A stretch of 64,000 bases of DNA, from assembly GCA_037074615.1 (NCBI GenBank), contig JAYWLJ010000072.1, positions 434,001 through 498,000 on the forward strand. Reading direction: 5' to 3'. A program made the translations under genes and the position numbers. The notes under the pieces are model-generated. The model was not told the DNA's origin. It worked only from the letters and a program-made list of their open reading frames with translations, and did no database searches. The DNA comes from Leucaena leucocephala (Eukaryota > Streptophyta > Magnoliopsida > Fabales > Fabaceae). Positions 24,036-35,848 of this stretch are shown one piece after another. The stretch's first letter is position 1; each line of letters opens with the position of its first letter.

Positions 24036-24721
24036 GATAGGGAGATCGCGATCAATGCATATATTGGCATCCATACGGATCTCATCATAAAATCCTGGAG
24101 AGCAATACGATGACTGAACAAACCGTACTCATCGTGCTTAATTGAGGAGTTTACACTCCAATGGATTTTGCCATCATAAAAAGGGGTGCAACACGAGGAC
24201 TTCCCAGGAGGTCACCCATCCAAGTACTACTCTCTCCCAAGCACGCTTAACTGCATAGTTTGGACTCGCACGGATTTCGGCCGCGAAAAAGGGGTGCAAC
24301 ACGAGGACTTCCCAGGAGGTCACCCATCCTAGTACTACTCTCGCCCAAGCACGCTTAACTGCATAGTTTGGACTCGCACGGATTTCGGCCGCGAAAAAGG
24401 GGTGCAACACGAGGACTTCCCAGGAGGTCACCCATCCTAGTACTACTCTCGCCCAAGCACGCTTAACTGCATAGTTTGGACTCGCACGGATTTCGGCCGC
24501 GAAAAAGGGGTGCAACACGAGGACTTCCCAGGAGGTCACCCATCCAAGTACTACTCTCGCCCAAGCACGCTTAACTGCATAATTTGGACTCGCACGGATT
24601 TCGGCCGCGAAAAAGGGGTGCAACACGAGGACTTCCCAGGAGGTCACCCATCCTAGTACTACTCTCGCCCAAGCACGCTTAACTGCATAGTTTGGACTCG
24701 CACGGATTTCGGCCGCGAAAA

Positions 24722-24841
24722 AGGGGTGCAACACGAGGACTTCCCAGGAGGTCACCCATCCTAGTACTACTCTCGCCCAAGCACGCTTAACTGCGGAGTT
24801 CTGATGGGATCCGGTGCATTAGTGCTGGTATGATCGCACCC
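24722..24841 (-). rRNA. 5S rRNA gene, type a
   Basis: Modules 24182-24721 (n=5). Confidence 0.95.
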
Positions 24842-25204
24842 GATAGGGAGATCGCGATCAATGCATATATTGGCATCCATACGGATCTCATCATAAAAAT
24901 CCTGGAGAGCAATACGATGACTGAACAAACCGTACTCATCGTGCTTAATTGAGGAGTTTACACTCCAATGGATTTTGCCATCATAAAAAGGGGTGCAACA
25001 CGAGGACTTCCCAGGAGGTCACCCATCCAAGTACTACTCTCTCCCAAGCACGCTTAACTGCATAGTTTGGACTCGCACGGATTTCGGCCGCGAAAAAGGG
25101 GTGCAACACGAGGACTTCCCAGGAGGTCACCCATCCTAGTACTACTCTCTCCCAAGCACGCTTAACTGCATAGTTTGGACTCGCATGGATTTCGGCCGCG
25201 AAAA

Positions 25205-25324
25205 ATTGGTGCAACACGAGGACTTCCCAGGAGGTCACCCATCCTAGTACTACTCTCGCCCAAGCAAGCTTAACTGCGGAGTTCTGATGGGATCCGGTGC
25301 ATTAGTGCTGGTATGATCGCACCT
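25205..25324 (-). rRNA. 5S rRNA gene, type b with G1A
   Basis: Type b changes plus A at +1 (25324). With A118 opposite, the terminal helix I pair is A against A. The start nucleotide remains a purine. Modules 24989-25204 (n=2). Confidence 0.75.
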
Positions 25325-25579
25325 GATAGGGAGATCGCGATCAATGCATATATTGGCATCCATACGGATCTCATCATAAAAATCCTGGAGAGCAATACGA
25401 TGACTGAACAAACCGTACTCATCGTGCTTAATTGAGGAGTTTACACTCCAATGGATTTTGCCATCATAAAAAGGGGTGCAACACGAGGACTTCCCAGGAG
25501 GTCACCCATCCAAGTACTACTCTCTCCCAAGCACGCTTAACTGCATAGTTTGGACTCGCACGGATTTCGGCCGCGAAAA

Positions 25580-25699
25580 AGGGGTGCAACACGAGGACTT
25601 CCCAGGAGGTCACCCATCCTAGTACTACTCTCGCCCAAGCACGCTTGACTGCGGAGTTCTGATGGGATCCGGTGCATTAGTGCTGGTATGATCGCACCC
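25580..25699 (-). rRNA. 5S rRNA gene, type c
   Basis: T53C; spacer gcaagacg. Isolated copy of the 375-bp type. Module 25472-25579 (n=1). Confidence 0.88.
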
Positions 25700-26062
25700 G
25701 ATAGGGAGATCGCGATCAATGCATATATTGGCATCCATACGGATCTCATCATAAAAATCCTGGAGAGCAAGACGATGACTGAACAAACCGTACTCATCGT
25801 GCTTAATTGAGGAGTTTACACTCCAATGGATTTTGCCATCATAAAAAGGGGTGCAACACGAGGACTTCCCAGGAGGTCACCCATCCAAGTACTACTCTCT
25901 CCCAAGCACGCTTAACTGCATAGTTTGGACTCGCGCGGATTTCGGCCGCGAAAAAGGGGTGCAACACGAGGACTTCCCAGGAGGTCACCCATCCTAGTAC
26001 TACTCTCGCCCAAGCACGCTTAACTGCATAGTTTGGACTCGCACGGATTTCGGCCGCGAAAA

Positions 26063-26182
26063 AGGGGTGCAACACGAGGACTTCCCAGGAGGTCACCCAT
26101 CCTAGTACTACTCTCGCCCAAGCACGCTTCACTGCGGAGTTCTGATGGGATCCGGTACATTAGTGCTGGTATGATCGCACCC
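26063..26182 (-). rRNA. 5S rRNA gene, variant T53G, C26T
   Basis: Unique copy with G at p53 and T at p26; spacer has tgaggtgttt at about 26292. Modules 25847-26062 (n=2), m1 with gcgcgg. Confidence 0.78.
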
Positions 26183-26653
26183 GATAGGGAGATCGCGATC
26201 AATGCATATATTGGCATCCATACGGATCTCATCATAAAAATCCTGGAGAGCAATACGATGACTGAACAAACCGTACTCATCGTGCTTAATTGAGGTGTTT
26301 ACACTCCAATGGATTTTGCCATCATAAAAAGGGGTGCAACACGAGGACTTCCCAGGAGGTCACCCATCCAAGTACTACTCTCTCCCAAGCACGCTTAACT
26401 GCATAATTTGGACTCGCACGGATTTCGGCCGCGAAAAAGGGGTGCAACACGAGGACTTCCCAGGAGGTCACCCATCCAAGTACTACTCTCGCCCAAGCAC
26501 GCTTAACTGCATAATTTGGACTCGCACGGATTTCGGCCGCGAAAAAGGGGTGCAACACGAGGACTTCCCAGGAGGTCACCCATCCTAGTACTACTCTCGC
26601 CCAAGCACGCTTAACTGCATAGTTTGGACTCGCACGGATTTCGGCCGCGAAAA

Positions 26654-26773
26654 AGGGGTGCAACACGAGGACTTCCCAGGAGGTCACCCATCCTAGTACT
26701 ACTCTCGCCCAAGCACGCTTAACTGCGGAGTTCTGATGGGATCCGGTGCATTAGTGCTGGTATGATCGCACCC
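26654..26773 (-). rRNA. 5S rRNA gene, type a
   Basis: Modules 26330-26653 (n=3); m1 joins C67A with the cataattt leader, a recombinant module. Confidence 0.95.
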
Positions 26774-27460
26774 GATAGGGAGATCGCGATCAATGCATAT
26801 ATTGGCATCCATACGGATCTCATCATAAAAATCCTGGAGAGCAATACGATGACTGAACAAACCGTACTCATCGTGCTTAATTGAGGAGTTTACACTCCAA
26901 TGGATTTTGCCATCATAAAAAGGGGTGCAACACGAGGACTTCCCAGGAGGTCACCCATCCAAGTACTACTCTCTCCCAAGCACGCTTAACTGCATAGTTT
27001 GGACTCGCACGGATTTCGGCCGCGAAAAAGGGGTGCAACACGAGGACTTCCCAGGAGGTCACCCATCCTAGTACTACTCTCGCCCAAGCACGCTTAACTG
27101 CATAGTTTGGACTCGCACAGATTTCGGCCGCGAAAAAGGGGTGCAACACGAGGACTTCCCAGGAGGTTACCCATCCTAGTACTACTCTCGCCCAAGCACG
27201 CTTAACTGCATAGTTTGGACTCGCACGGATTTCGGCCGCGAAAAAGGGGTGCAACACGAGGACTTCCCAGGAGGTCACCCATCCAAGTACTACTCTCGCC
27301 CAAGCACGCTTAACTGCATAATTTGGACTCGCACGGATTTCGGCCGCGAAAAAGGGGTGCAACACGAGGACTTCCCAGGAGGTCACCCATCCTAGTACTA
27401 CTCTCGCCCAAGCACGCTTAACTGCATAGTTTGGACTCGCACGGATTTCGGCCGCGAAAA

Positions 27461-27580
27461 AGGGGTGCAACACGAGGACTTCCCAGGAGGTCACCCATCC
27501 TAGTACTACTCTCGCCCAAGCACGCTTAACTGCGGAGTTCTGATGGGATCCGGTGCATTAGTGCTGGTATGATCGCACCC
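27461..27580 (-). rRNA. 5S rRNA gene, type a
   Basis: Modules 26921-27460 (n=5). Confidence 0.95.
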
Positions 27581-27943
27581 GATAGGGAGATCGCGATCAA
27601 TGCATATATTGGCATCCATACGGATCTCATCATAAAAATCCTGGAGAGCAATACGATGACTGAACAAACCGTACTCATCGTGCTTAATTGAGGAGTTTAC
27701 ACTCCAATGGATTTTGCCATCATAAAAAGGGGTGCAACACGAGGACTTCCCAGGAGGTCACCCATCCAAGTACTACTCTCTCCCAAGCACGCTTAACTGC
27801 ATAGTTTGGACTCGCACGGATTTCGGCCGCGAAAAAGGGGTGCAACACGAGGACTTCCCAGGAGGTCACCCATCCTAGTACTACTCTCTCCCAAGCACGC
27901 TTAACTGCATAGTTTGGACTCGCATGGATTTCGGCCGCGAAAA

Positions 27944-28063
27944 ATTGGTGCAACACGAGGACTTCCCAGGAGGTCACCCATCCTAGTACTACTCTCGCCC
28001 AAGCAAGCTTAACTGCGGAGTTCTGATGGGATCCGGTGCATTAGTGCTGGTATGATCGCACCC
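27944..28063 (-). rRNA. 5S rRNA gene, type b
   Basis: Modules 27728-27943 (n=2). Its spacer is the first with the right-hand allele. Confidence 0.82.
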
Positions 28064-28210
28064 GATAGGGAGATCGCGATCCATGCATATATTGGCATCC
28101 ATACGGATCTCATCATAAAAATCCTGGAGAGCAATACGATGACTGAACAAACCGTACTCATCGTGCTTAATTGAGGAGTTTAAACTCCAATAGATTTTGC
28201 CATCATAAAA
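28064..28210 (-). other. 147-bp spacer, first with right-hand allele
   Basis: From here to the end of the window the spacer reads gtttaaactcc instead of gtttacactcc; the exception is the spacer at 32951-33097. This copy also has A to C in ccatgcat (28081) and aatagatt instead of aatggatt. The same double variant follows the type b genes at 30842 and 33422, so it travels with that gene type. Promoter-proximal elements are unchanged. Confidence 0.88.
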
Positions 28211-28426
28211 AGGGGTGCAACACGAGGACTTCCCAGGAGGTCACCCATCCAAGTACTACTCTCGCCCAAGCACGCTTAACTGCATAGTTTGGACTCGCAC
28301 GGATTTCGACCGCGAAAAAGGGGTGCAACACGAGGACTTCCCAGGAGGTCACCCATCCAAGTACTACTCTCGCCCAAGCACGCTTAACTGCATAGTTTGG
28401 ACTCGCACGGATTTCGGCGGGGAAAA

Positions 28427-28546
28427 AGGGGTGCAACACGAGGACTTCCCAGGAGGTCACCCATCCTAGTACTACTCTCGCCCAAGCACGCTTAACTGCG
28501 GAGTTCTGATGGGATCCGGTGCATTAGTGCTGGTATGATCGCACCC
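28427..28546 (-). rRNA. 5S rRNA gene, type a
   Basis: Modules 28211-28426 (n=2), first with gaccgcg and ggcgggg leaders. Confidence 0.95.
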
Positions 28547-28909
28547 GATAGGGAGATCGCGATCAATGCATATATTGGCATCCATACGGATCTCATCATA
28601 AAAATCCTGGAGAGCAATACGATGACTGAACAAACCGTACTCATCGTGCTTAATTGAGGAGTTTAAACTCCAATGGATTTTGCCATCATAAAAAGGGGTG
28701 CCACACGAGGACTTCCCAGGAGGTCACCCATCCAAGTACTACTCTAGCCCAAGCACACTTAACTGCATAGTTTGGACTCGCTCGGATTTCGATCGCGAAA
28801 AAGGGGTGCAACACGAGGACTTCCCAGGAGGTCACCCATCCAAGTACTACTCTTGCCCAAGCACGCTTAACTGCATAGTTTGGACTCGCACGGATTTCGG
28901 CGGGGAAAA

Positions 28910-29029
28910 AGGGGTGCAACACGAGGACTTCCCAGGAGGTCACCCATCCTAGTACTACTCTCGCCCAAGCACGCTTAACTGCGGAGTTCTGATGGGATCC
29001 GGTGCATTAGTGCTGGTATGATCGCACCC
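28910..29029 (-). rRNA. 5S rRNA gene, type a
   Basis: Modules 28694-28909 (n=2, Q type; m1 also has G58... acactt change and gctcgg leader). Confidence 0.95.
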
Positions 29030-29284
29030 GATAGGGAGATCGCGATCAATGCATATATTGGCATCCATACGGATCTCATCATAAAAATCCTGGAGAGCAA
29101 TACGATGACTGAACAAACCGTACTCATCGTGCTTAATTGAGGAGTTTAAACTCCAATAGATTTTGCCATCATAAAAAGGGGTGCAACACGAGGACTTCCC
29201 AGGAGGTCACCCATCCTAGTACTACTCTCGCCCAAGCACGCTTAACTGCATAGTTTGGACTCGCACGGATTTCGGCGGGGAAAA

Positions 29285-29404
29285 ATGGGTGCAACACGAG
29301 GACTTCCCAGGAGGTCACCCATCCTAGTACTACTCTCGCCCAAGCACGCTTAACTGCGGAGTTCTGATGGGATCCGGTGCATTAGTGCTGGTATGATCGC
29401 ACCC
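29285..29404 (-). rRNA. 5S rRNA gene, type e
   Basis: C119A, outside helix I. Module 29177-29284 (n=1). Spacer has ctcttcgtg near 29501. Confidence 0.92.
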
Positions 29405-29767
29405 GATAGGGAGATCGCGATCAATGCATATATTGGCATCCATACGGATCTCATCATAAAAATCCTGGAGAGCAATACGATGACTGAACAAACCGTACTC
29501 TTCGTGCTTAATTGAGGAGTTTAAACTCCAATAGATTTTGCCATCATAAAAAGGGGTGCAACACGAGGACTTCCCAGGAGGTCACCCATCCAAGTACTAC
29601 TCTCGCCCAAGCACGCTTAACTGCATAGTTTGGACTCGCACGGATTTCGACCGCGAAAAAGGGGTGCAACACGAGGACTTCCCAGGAGGTCACCCATCCA
29701 AGTACTACTCTCGCCCAAGCACGCTTAACTGCATAGTTTGGACTCGCACGGATTTCGGCGGGGAAAA

Positions 29768-29887
29768 AGGGGTGCAACACGAGGACTTCCCAGGAGGTCA
29801 CCCATCCTAGTACTACTCTCGCCCAAGCACGCTTAACTGCGGAGTTCTGATGGGATCCGGTGCATTAGTGCTGGTATGATCGCACCC
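29768..29887 (-). rRNA. 5S rRNA gene, type a
   Basis: Modules 29552-29767 (n=2). Confidence 0.95.
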
Positions 29888-30250
29888 GATAGGGAGATCG
29901 CGATCAATGCATATATTGGCATCCATACGGATCTCATCATAAAAATCCTGGAGAGCAATACGATGACTGAACAAACCGTACTCATCGTGCTTAATTGAGG
30001 AGTTTAAACTCCAATGGATTTTGCCATCATAAAAAGGGGTGCAACACGAGGACTTCCCAGGAGGTCACCCATCCAAGTACTACTCTCGCCCAAGCACGCT
30101 TAACTGCATAGTTTGGACTCGCACGGATTTCGACCGCGAAAAAGGGGTGCAACACGAGGACTTCCCAGGAGGTCACCCATCCAAGTACTACTCTCGCCCA
30201 AGCACGCTTAACTGCATAGTTTGGACTCGCACGGATTTCGGCGGGGAAAA

Positions 30251-30370
30251 AGGGGTGCAACACGAGGACTTCCCAGGAGGTCACCCATCCTAGTACTACT
30301 CTCGCCCAAGCACGCTTAACTGCGGAGTTCTGATGGGATCCGGTGCATTAGTGCTGGTATGATCGCACCC
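30251..30370 (-). rRNA. 5S rRNA gene, type a
   Basis: Modules 30035-30250 (n=2). Confidence 0.95.
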
Positions 30371-30841
30371 GATAGGGAGATCGCGATCAATGCATATATT
30401 GGCATCCATACGGATCTCATCATAAAAATCCTGGAGAGCAATACGATGACTGAACAAACCGTACTCATCGTGCTTAATTGAGGAGTTTAAACTCCAATGG
30501 ATTTTGCCATCATAAAAAGGGGTGCCACACGAGGACTTCCCAGGAGGTCACCCATCCAAGTACTACTCTCGCCCAAGCACGCTTAACTGCATAGTTTGGA
30601 CTCGCACGGATTTCGACCGCGAAAAAGGGGTGCAACACGAGGACTTCCCAGGAGGTCACCCATCCAAGTACTACTCTCGCCCAAGCACGCTTAACTGCAT
30701 AGTTTGGACTCGCACGGATTTCGGCGGGGAAAAAGGGGTGCAACACGAGGACTTCCCAGGAGGTCACCCATCCTAGTACTACTCTCTCCCAAGCACGCTT
30801 AACTGCATAGTTTGGACTCGCATGGATTTCGGCCGCGAAAA

Positions 30842-30961
30842 ATTGGTGCAACACGAGGACTTCCCAGGAGGTCACCCATCCTAGTACTACTCTCGCCCAA
30901 GCAAGCTTAACTGCGGAGTTCTGATGGGATCCGGTGCATTAGTGCTGGTATGATCGCACCC
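30842..30961 (-). rRNA. 5S rRNA gene, type b
   Basis: Modules 30518-30841 (n=3): P-type m1, ggcgggg m2, then the gcatggat module. A right-hand cassette fused to a left-hand type b end. Confidence 0.82.
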
Positions 30962-31324
30962 GATAGGGAGATCGCGATCCATGCATATATTGGCATCCAT
31001 ACGGATCTCATCATAAAAATCCTGGAGAGCAATACGATGACTGAACAAACCGTACTCATCGTGCTTAATTGAGGAGTTTAAACTCCAATAGATTTTGCCA
31101 TCATAAAAAGGGGTGCAACACGAGGACTTCCCAGGAGGTCACCCATCCAAGTACTACTCTCGCCCAAGCACGCTTAACTGCATAGTTTGGACTCGCACGG
31201 ATTTCGACCGCGAAAAAGGGGTGCAACACGAGGACTTCCCAGGAGGTCACCCATCCAAGTACTACTCTCGCCCAAGCACGCTTAACTGCATAGTTTGGAC
31301 TCGCACGGATTTCGGCGGGGAAAA

Positions 31325-31444
31325 AGGGGTGCAACACGAGGACTTCCCAGGAGGTCACCCATCCTAGTACTACTCTCGCCCAAGCACGCTTAACTGCGGA
31401 GTTCTGATGGGATCCGGTGCATTAGTGCTGGTATGATCGCACCC
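31325..31444 (-). rRNA. 5S rRNA gene, type a
   Basis: Modules 31109-31324 (n=2). Confidence 0.95.
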
Positions 31445-31807
31445 GATAGGGAGATCGCGATCAATGCATATATTGGCATCCATACGGATCTCATCATAAA
31501 AATCCTGGAGAGCAATACGATGACTGAACAAACCGTACTCATCGTGCTTAATTGAGGAGTTTAAACTCCAATGGATTTTGCCATCATAAAAAGGGGTGCA
31601 ACACGAGGACTTCCCAGGAGGTCACCCATCCAAGTACTACTCTCGCCCAAGCACGCTTAACTGCATAGTTTGGACTCGCACGGATTTCGACCGCGAAAAA
31701 GGGGTGCAACACGAGGACTTCCCAGGAGGTCACCCATCCAAGTACTACTCTCGCCCAAGCACGCTTAACTGCATAGTTTGGACTCGCACGGATTTCGGCG
31801 GGGAAAA

Positions 31808-31927
31808 AGGGGTGCAACACGAGGACTTCCCAGGAGGTCACCCATCCTAGTACTACTCTCGCCCAAGCACGCTTAACTGCGGAGTTCTGATGGGATCCGG
31901 TGCATTAGTGCTGGTATGATCGCACCC
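31808..31927 (-). rRNA. 5S rRNA gene, type a
   Basis: Modules 31592-31807 (n=2). Confidence 0.95.
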
Positions 31928-32269
31928 GATAGGGAGATCGCGATCAATGCATATATTGGCATCCATACGGATCTCATCATAAAAATCCTGGAGAGCAATA
32001 CGATGACTGAACAAACCGTACTCATCGTGCTTAATTGAGGAGTTTAAACTCCAATGGATTTTGCCATCATAAAAAGGGGTGCAACACGAGGACTTCCCAG
32101 GAGGTCACCCATCCAAGTACTACTCTCGCCCAAGCACGCTTAACTGCATAGTTTGGACTCGCACGGATTTCGACCGCGAAAAAGGGGTGCAACACGAGGA
32201 CTTCCCAGGAGGTCACCCATCCAAGTACTACTCTCGCCCAAGCACGCTTAACTGCATAGTTTGGACTCG

Positions 32270-33165
32270 CACAGATTTCGGCCGCGAAAAAGGGGTGCAA
32301 CACGAGGACTTCCCAGGAGGTTACCCATCCTAGTACTACTCTCGCCCAAGCACGCTTAACTGCATAGTTTGGACTCGCACGGATTTCGGCCGCGAAAAAG
32401 GGGTGCAACACGAGGACTTCCCAGGAGGTCACCCATCCAAGTACTACTCTCGCCCAAGCACGCTTAACTGCATAATTTGGACTCGCACGGATTTCGGCCG
32501 CGAAAAAGGGGTGCAACACGAGGACTTCCCAGGAGGTCACCCATCCTAGTACTACTCTCGCCCAAGCACGCTTAACTGCATAGTTTGGACTCGCACGGAT
32601 TTCGGCCGCGAAAAAGGGGTGCAACACGAGGACTTCCCAGGAGGTCACCCATCCAAGTACTACTCTCGCCCAAGCACGCTTAACTGCATAATTTGGACTC
32701 GCACGGATTTCGGCCGCGAAAAAGGGGTGCAACACGAGGACTTCCCAGGAGGTCACCCATCCTAGTACTACTCTCGCCCAAGCACGCTTAACTGCATAGT
32801 TTGGACTCGCACGGATTTCGGCCGCGAAAAAGGGGTGCAACACGAGGACTTCCCAGGAGGTCACCCATCCTAGTACTACTCTCGCCCAAGCACGCTTAAC
32901 TGCGGAGTTCTGATGGGATCCGGTGCATTAGTGCTGGTATGATCGCACCCGATAGGGAGATCGCGATCAATGCATATATTGGCATCCATACGGATCTCAT
33001 CATAAAAATCCTGGAGAGCAATACGATGACTGAACAAACCGTACTCATCGTGCTTAATTGAGGAGTTTACACTCCAATGGATTTTGCCATCATAAAAAGG
33101 GGTGCAACACGAGGACTTCCCAGGAGGTCACCCATCCAAGTACTACTCTCTCCCAAGCACGCTTA
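32270..33165 (-). repeat. island of left-hand-type modules inside the right-hand zone
   Basis: The n=7 cassette at 32075-33097 starts with a right-hand m1 (gaccgcg), then switches within m2 to left-hand markers (acagattt, G89A, cataattt, gccgcg leaders). The spacer at 32951-33097 has the left-hand gtttacactcc, and the next m1 still has C67A before the leader returns to gaccgcg. This is a patch with two visible switch points. Confidence 0.85.
32831..32950 (-). rRNA. 5S rRNA gene, type a
   Basis: Modules 32075-32830 (n=7, the only n=7 cassette in the right-hand zone); spacer of left-hand allele. Confidence 0.95.
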
Positions 33166-33421
33166 ACTGCATAGTTTGGACTCGCACGGATTTCGACCGC
33201 GAAAAAGGGGTGCAACACGAGGACTTCCCAGGAGGTCACCCATCCAAGTACTACTCTCGCCCAAGCACGCTTAACTGCATAGTTTGGACTCGCACGGATT
33301 TCGGCGGGGAAAAAGGGGTGCAACACGAGGACTTCCCAGGAGGTCACCCATCCTAGTACTACTCTCTCCCAAGCACGCTTAACTGCATAGTTTGGACTCG
33401 CATGGATTTCGGCCGCGAAAA

Positions 33422-33541
33422 ATTGGTGCAACACGAGGACTTCCCAGGAGGTCACCCATCCTAGTACTACTCTCGCCCAAGCAAGCTTAACTGCGGAGTT
33501 CTGATGGGATCCGGTGCATTAGTGCTGGTATGATCGCACCC
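33422..33541 (-). rRNA. 5S rRNA gene, type b
   Basis: Modules 33098-33421 (n=3); m1 has left-hand C67A with a right-hand leader. Confidence 0.82.
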
Positions 33542-33904
33542 GATAGGGAGATCGCGATCCATGCATATATTGGCATCCATACGGATCTCATCATAAAAAT
33601 CCTGGAGAGCAATACGATGACTGAACAAACCGTACTCATCGTGCTTAATTGAGGAGTTTAAACTCCAATAGATTTTGCCATCATAAAAAGGGGTGCAACA
33701 CGAGGACTTCCCAGGAGGTCACCCATCCAAGTACTACTCTCGCCCAAGCACGCTTAACTGCATAGTTTGGACTCGCACGGATTTCGACCGCGAAAAAGGG
33801 GTGCAACACGAGGACTTCCCAGGAGGTCACCCATCCAAGTACTACTCTCGCCCAAGCACGCTTAACTGCATAGTTTGGACTCGCACGGATTTCGGCGGGG
33901 AAAA

Positions 33905-34024
33905 AGGGGTGCAACACGAGGACTTCCCAGGAGGTCACCCATCCTAGTACTACTCTCGCCCAAGCACGCTTAACTGCGGAGTTCTGATGGGATCCGGTGC
34001 ATTAGTGCTGGTATGATCGCACCC
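33905..34024 (-). rRNA. 5S rRNA gene, type a
   Basis: Modules 33689-33904 (n=2). Confidence 0.95.
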
Positions 34025-34387
34025 GATAGGGAGATCGCGATCAATGCATATATTGGCATCCATACGGATCTCATCATAAAAATCCTGGAGAGCAATACGA
34101 TGACTGAACAAACCGTACTCATCGTGCTTAATTGAGGAGTTTAAACTCCAATGGATTTTGCCATCATAAAAAGGGGTGCCACACGAGGACTTCCCAGGAG
34201 GTCACCCATCCAAGTACTACTCTAGCCCAAGCACACTTAACTGCATAGTTTGGACTCGCACGGATTTCGATCGCGAAAAAGGGGTGCAACACGAGGACTT
34301 CCCAGGAGGTCACCCATCCAAGTACTACTCTTGCCCAAGCACGCTTAACTGCATAGTTTGGACTCGCACGGATTTCGGCGGGGAAAA

Positions 34388-34507
34388 AGGGGTGCAACAC
34401 GAGGACTTCCCAGGAGGTCACCCATCCTAGTACTACTCTCGCCCAAGCACGCTTAACTGCGGAGTTCTGATGGGATCCGGTGCATTAGTGCTGGTATGAT
34501 CGCACCC
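34388..34507 (-). rRNA. 5S rRNA gene, type a
   Basis: Modules 34172-34387 (n=2, Q type). Spacer aatagatt. Confidence 0.95.
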
Positions 34508-34762
34508 GATAGGGAGATCGCGATCAATGCATATATTGGCATCCATACGGATCTCATCATAAAAATCCTGGAGAGCAATACGATGACTGAACAAACCGTA
34601 CTCATCGTGCTTAATTGAGGAGTTTAAACTCCAATAGATTTTGCCATCATAAAAAGGGGTGCAACACGAGGACTTCCCAGGAGGTCACCCATCCTAGTAC
34701 TACTCTCGCCCAAGCACGCTTAACTGCATAGTTTGGACTCGCACGGATTTCGGCGGGGAAAA

Positions 34763-34882
34763 ATGGGTGCAACACGAGGACTTCCCAGGAGGTCACCCAT
34801 CCTAGTACTACTCTCGCCCAAGCACGCTTAACTGCGGAGTTCTGATGGGATCCGGTGCATTAGTGCTGGTATGATCGCACCC
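34763..34882 (-). rRNA. 5S rRNA gene, type e
   Basis: C119A. Module 34655-34762 (n=1). Confidence 0.92.
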
Positions 34883-35245
34883 GATAGGGAGATCGCGATC
34901 AATGCATATATTGGCATCCATACGGATCTCATCATAAAAATCCTGGAGAGCAATACGATGACTGAACAAACCGTACTCATCGTGCTTAATTGAGGAGTTT
35001 AAACTCCAATAGATTTTGCCATCATAAAAAGGGGTGCAACACGAGGACTTCCCAGGAGGTCACCCATCCAAGTACTACTCTCGCCCAAGCACGCTTAACT
35101 GCATAGTTTGGACTCGCACGGATTTCGACCGCGAAAAAGGGGTGCAACACGAGGACTTCCCAGGAGGTCACCCATCCAAGTACTACTCTCGCCCAAGCAC
35201 GCTTAACTGCATAGTTTGGACTCGCACGGATTTCGGCGGGGAAAA

Positions 35246-35365
35246 AGGGGTGCAACACGAGGACTTCCCAGGAGGTCACCCATCCTAGTACTACTCTCGC
35301 CCAAGCACGCTTAACTGCGGAGTTCTGATGGGATCCGGTGCATTAGTGCTGGTATGATCGCACCC
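35246..35365 (-). rRNA. 5S rRNA gene, type a
   Basis: Modules 35030-35245 (n=2). Confidence 0.95.
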
Positions 35366-35728
35366 GATAGGGAGATCGCGATCAATGCATATATTGGCAT
35401 CCATACGGATCTCATCATAAAAATCCTGGAGAGCAATACGATGACTGAACAAACCGTACTCATCGTGCTTAATTGAGGAGTTTAAACTCCAATGGATTTT
35501 GCCATCATAAAAAGGGGTGCAACACGAGGACTTCCCAGGAGGTCACCCATCCAAGTACTACTCTCGCCCAAGCACGCTTAACTGCATAGTTTGGACTCGC
35601 ACGGATTTCGACCGCGAAAAAGGGGTGCAACACGAGGACTTCCCAGGAGGTCACCCATCCAAGTACTACTCTCGCCCAAGCACGCTTAACTGCATAGTTT
35701 GGACTCGCACGGATTTCGGCGGGGAAAA

Positions 35729-35848
35729 AGGGGTGCAACACGAGGACTTCCCAGGAGGTCACCCATCCTAGTACTACTCTCGCCCAAGCACGCTTAACTG
35801 CGGAGTTCTGATGGGATCCGGTGCATTAGTGCTGGTATGATCGCACCC
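35729..35848 (-). rRNA. 5S rRNA gene, type a
   Basis: Modules 35513-35728 (n=2). Confidence 0.95.

Larger units (their letters stand above)
21933..24181 (-). repeat. run of six 375-bp cassettes
   Basis: Types a, c, c, d, c, d with all marker variants of 14791-17039, including catatatcgg in the spacer of 23541, and with the ggcgggg leader shared with 19785-20909. It therefore combines markers of both earlier runs. Confidence 0.92.
7700..28210 (-). repeat. mixed zone of n=7/5/4 cassettes and 375-bp runs
   Basis: The order of n is 5, 7, seven 1s, 5, 5, 7, six 1s, 4, 7, 7, three 1s, 7, six 1s, 5, 2, 1, 2, 3, 5, 2. A recurring super-unit is visible: an n=7 cassette followed by n=1 cassettes whose first module has C104G (ggagttccc on the + strand) and whose genes carry T53C and A23G in fixed order. 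Copies start at 8507, 13768, 18762 and 20910; the third is cut short after three n=1 cassettes. Confidence 0.9.

Noticed and set aside
26033..26293. 86-residue plus-strand ORF across a 5S gene and spacer
   Set aside because: Antisense to the 5S gene at 26063-26182; it exists only because of T53G and C26T in that copy.
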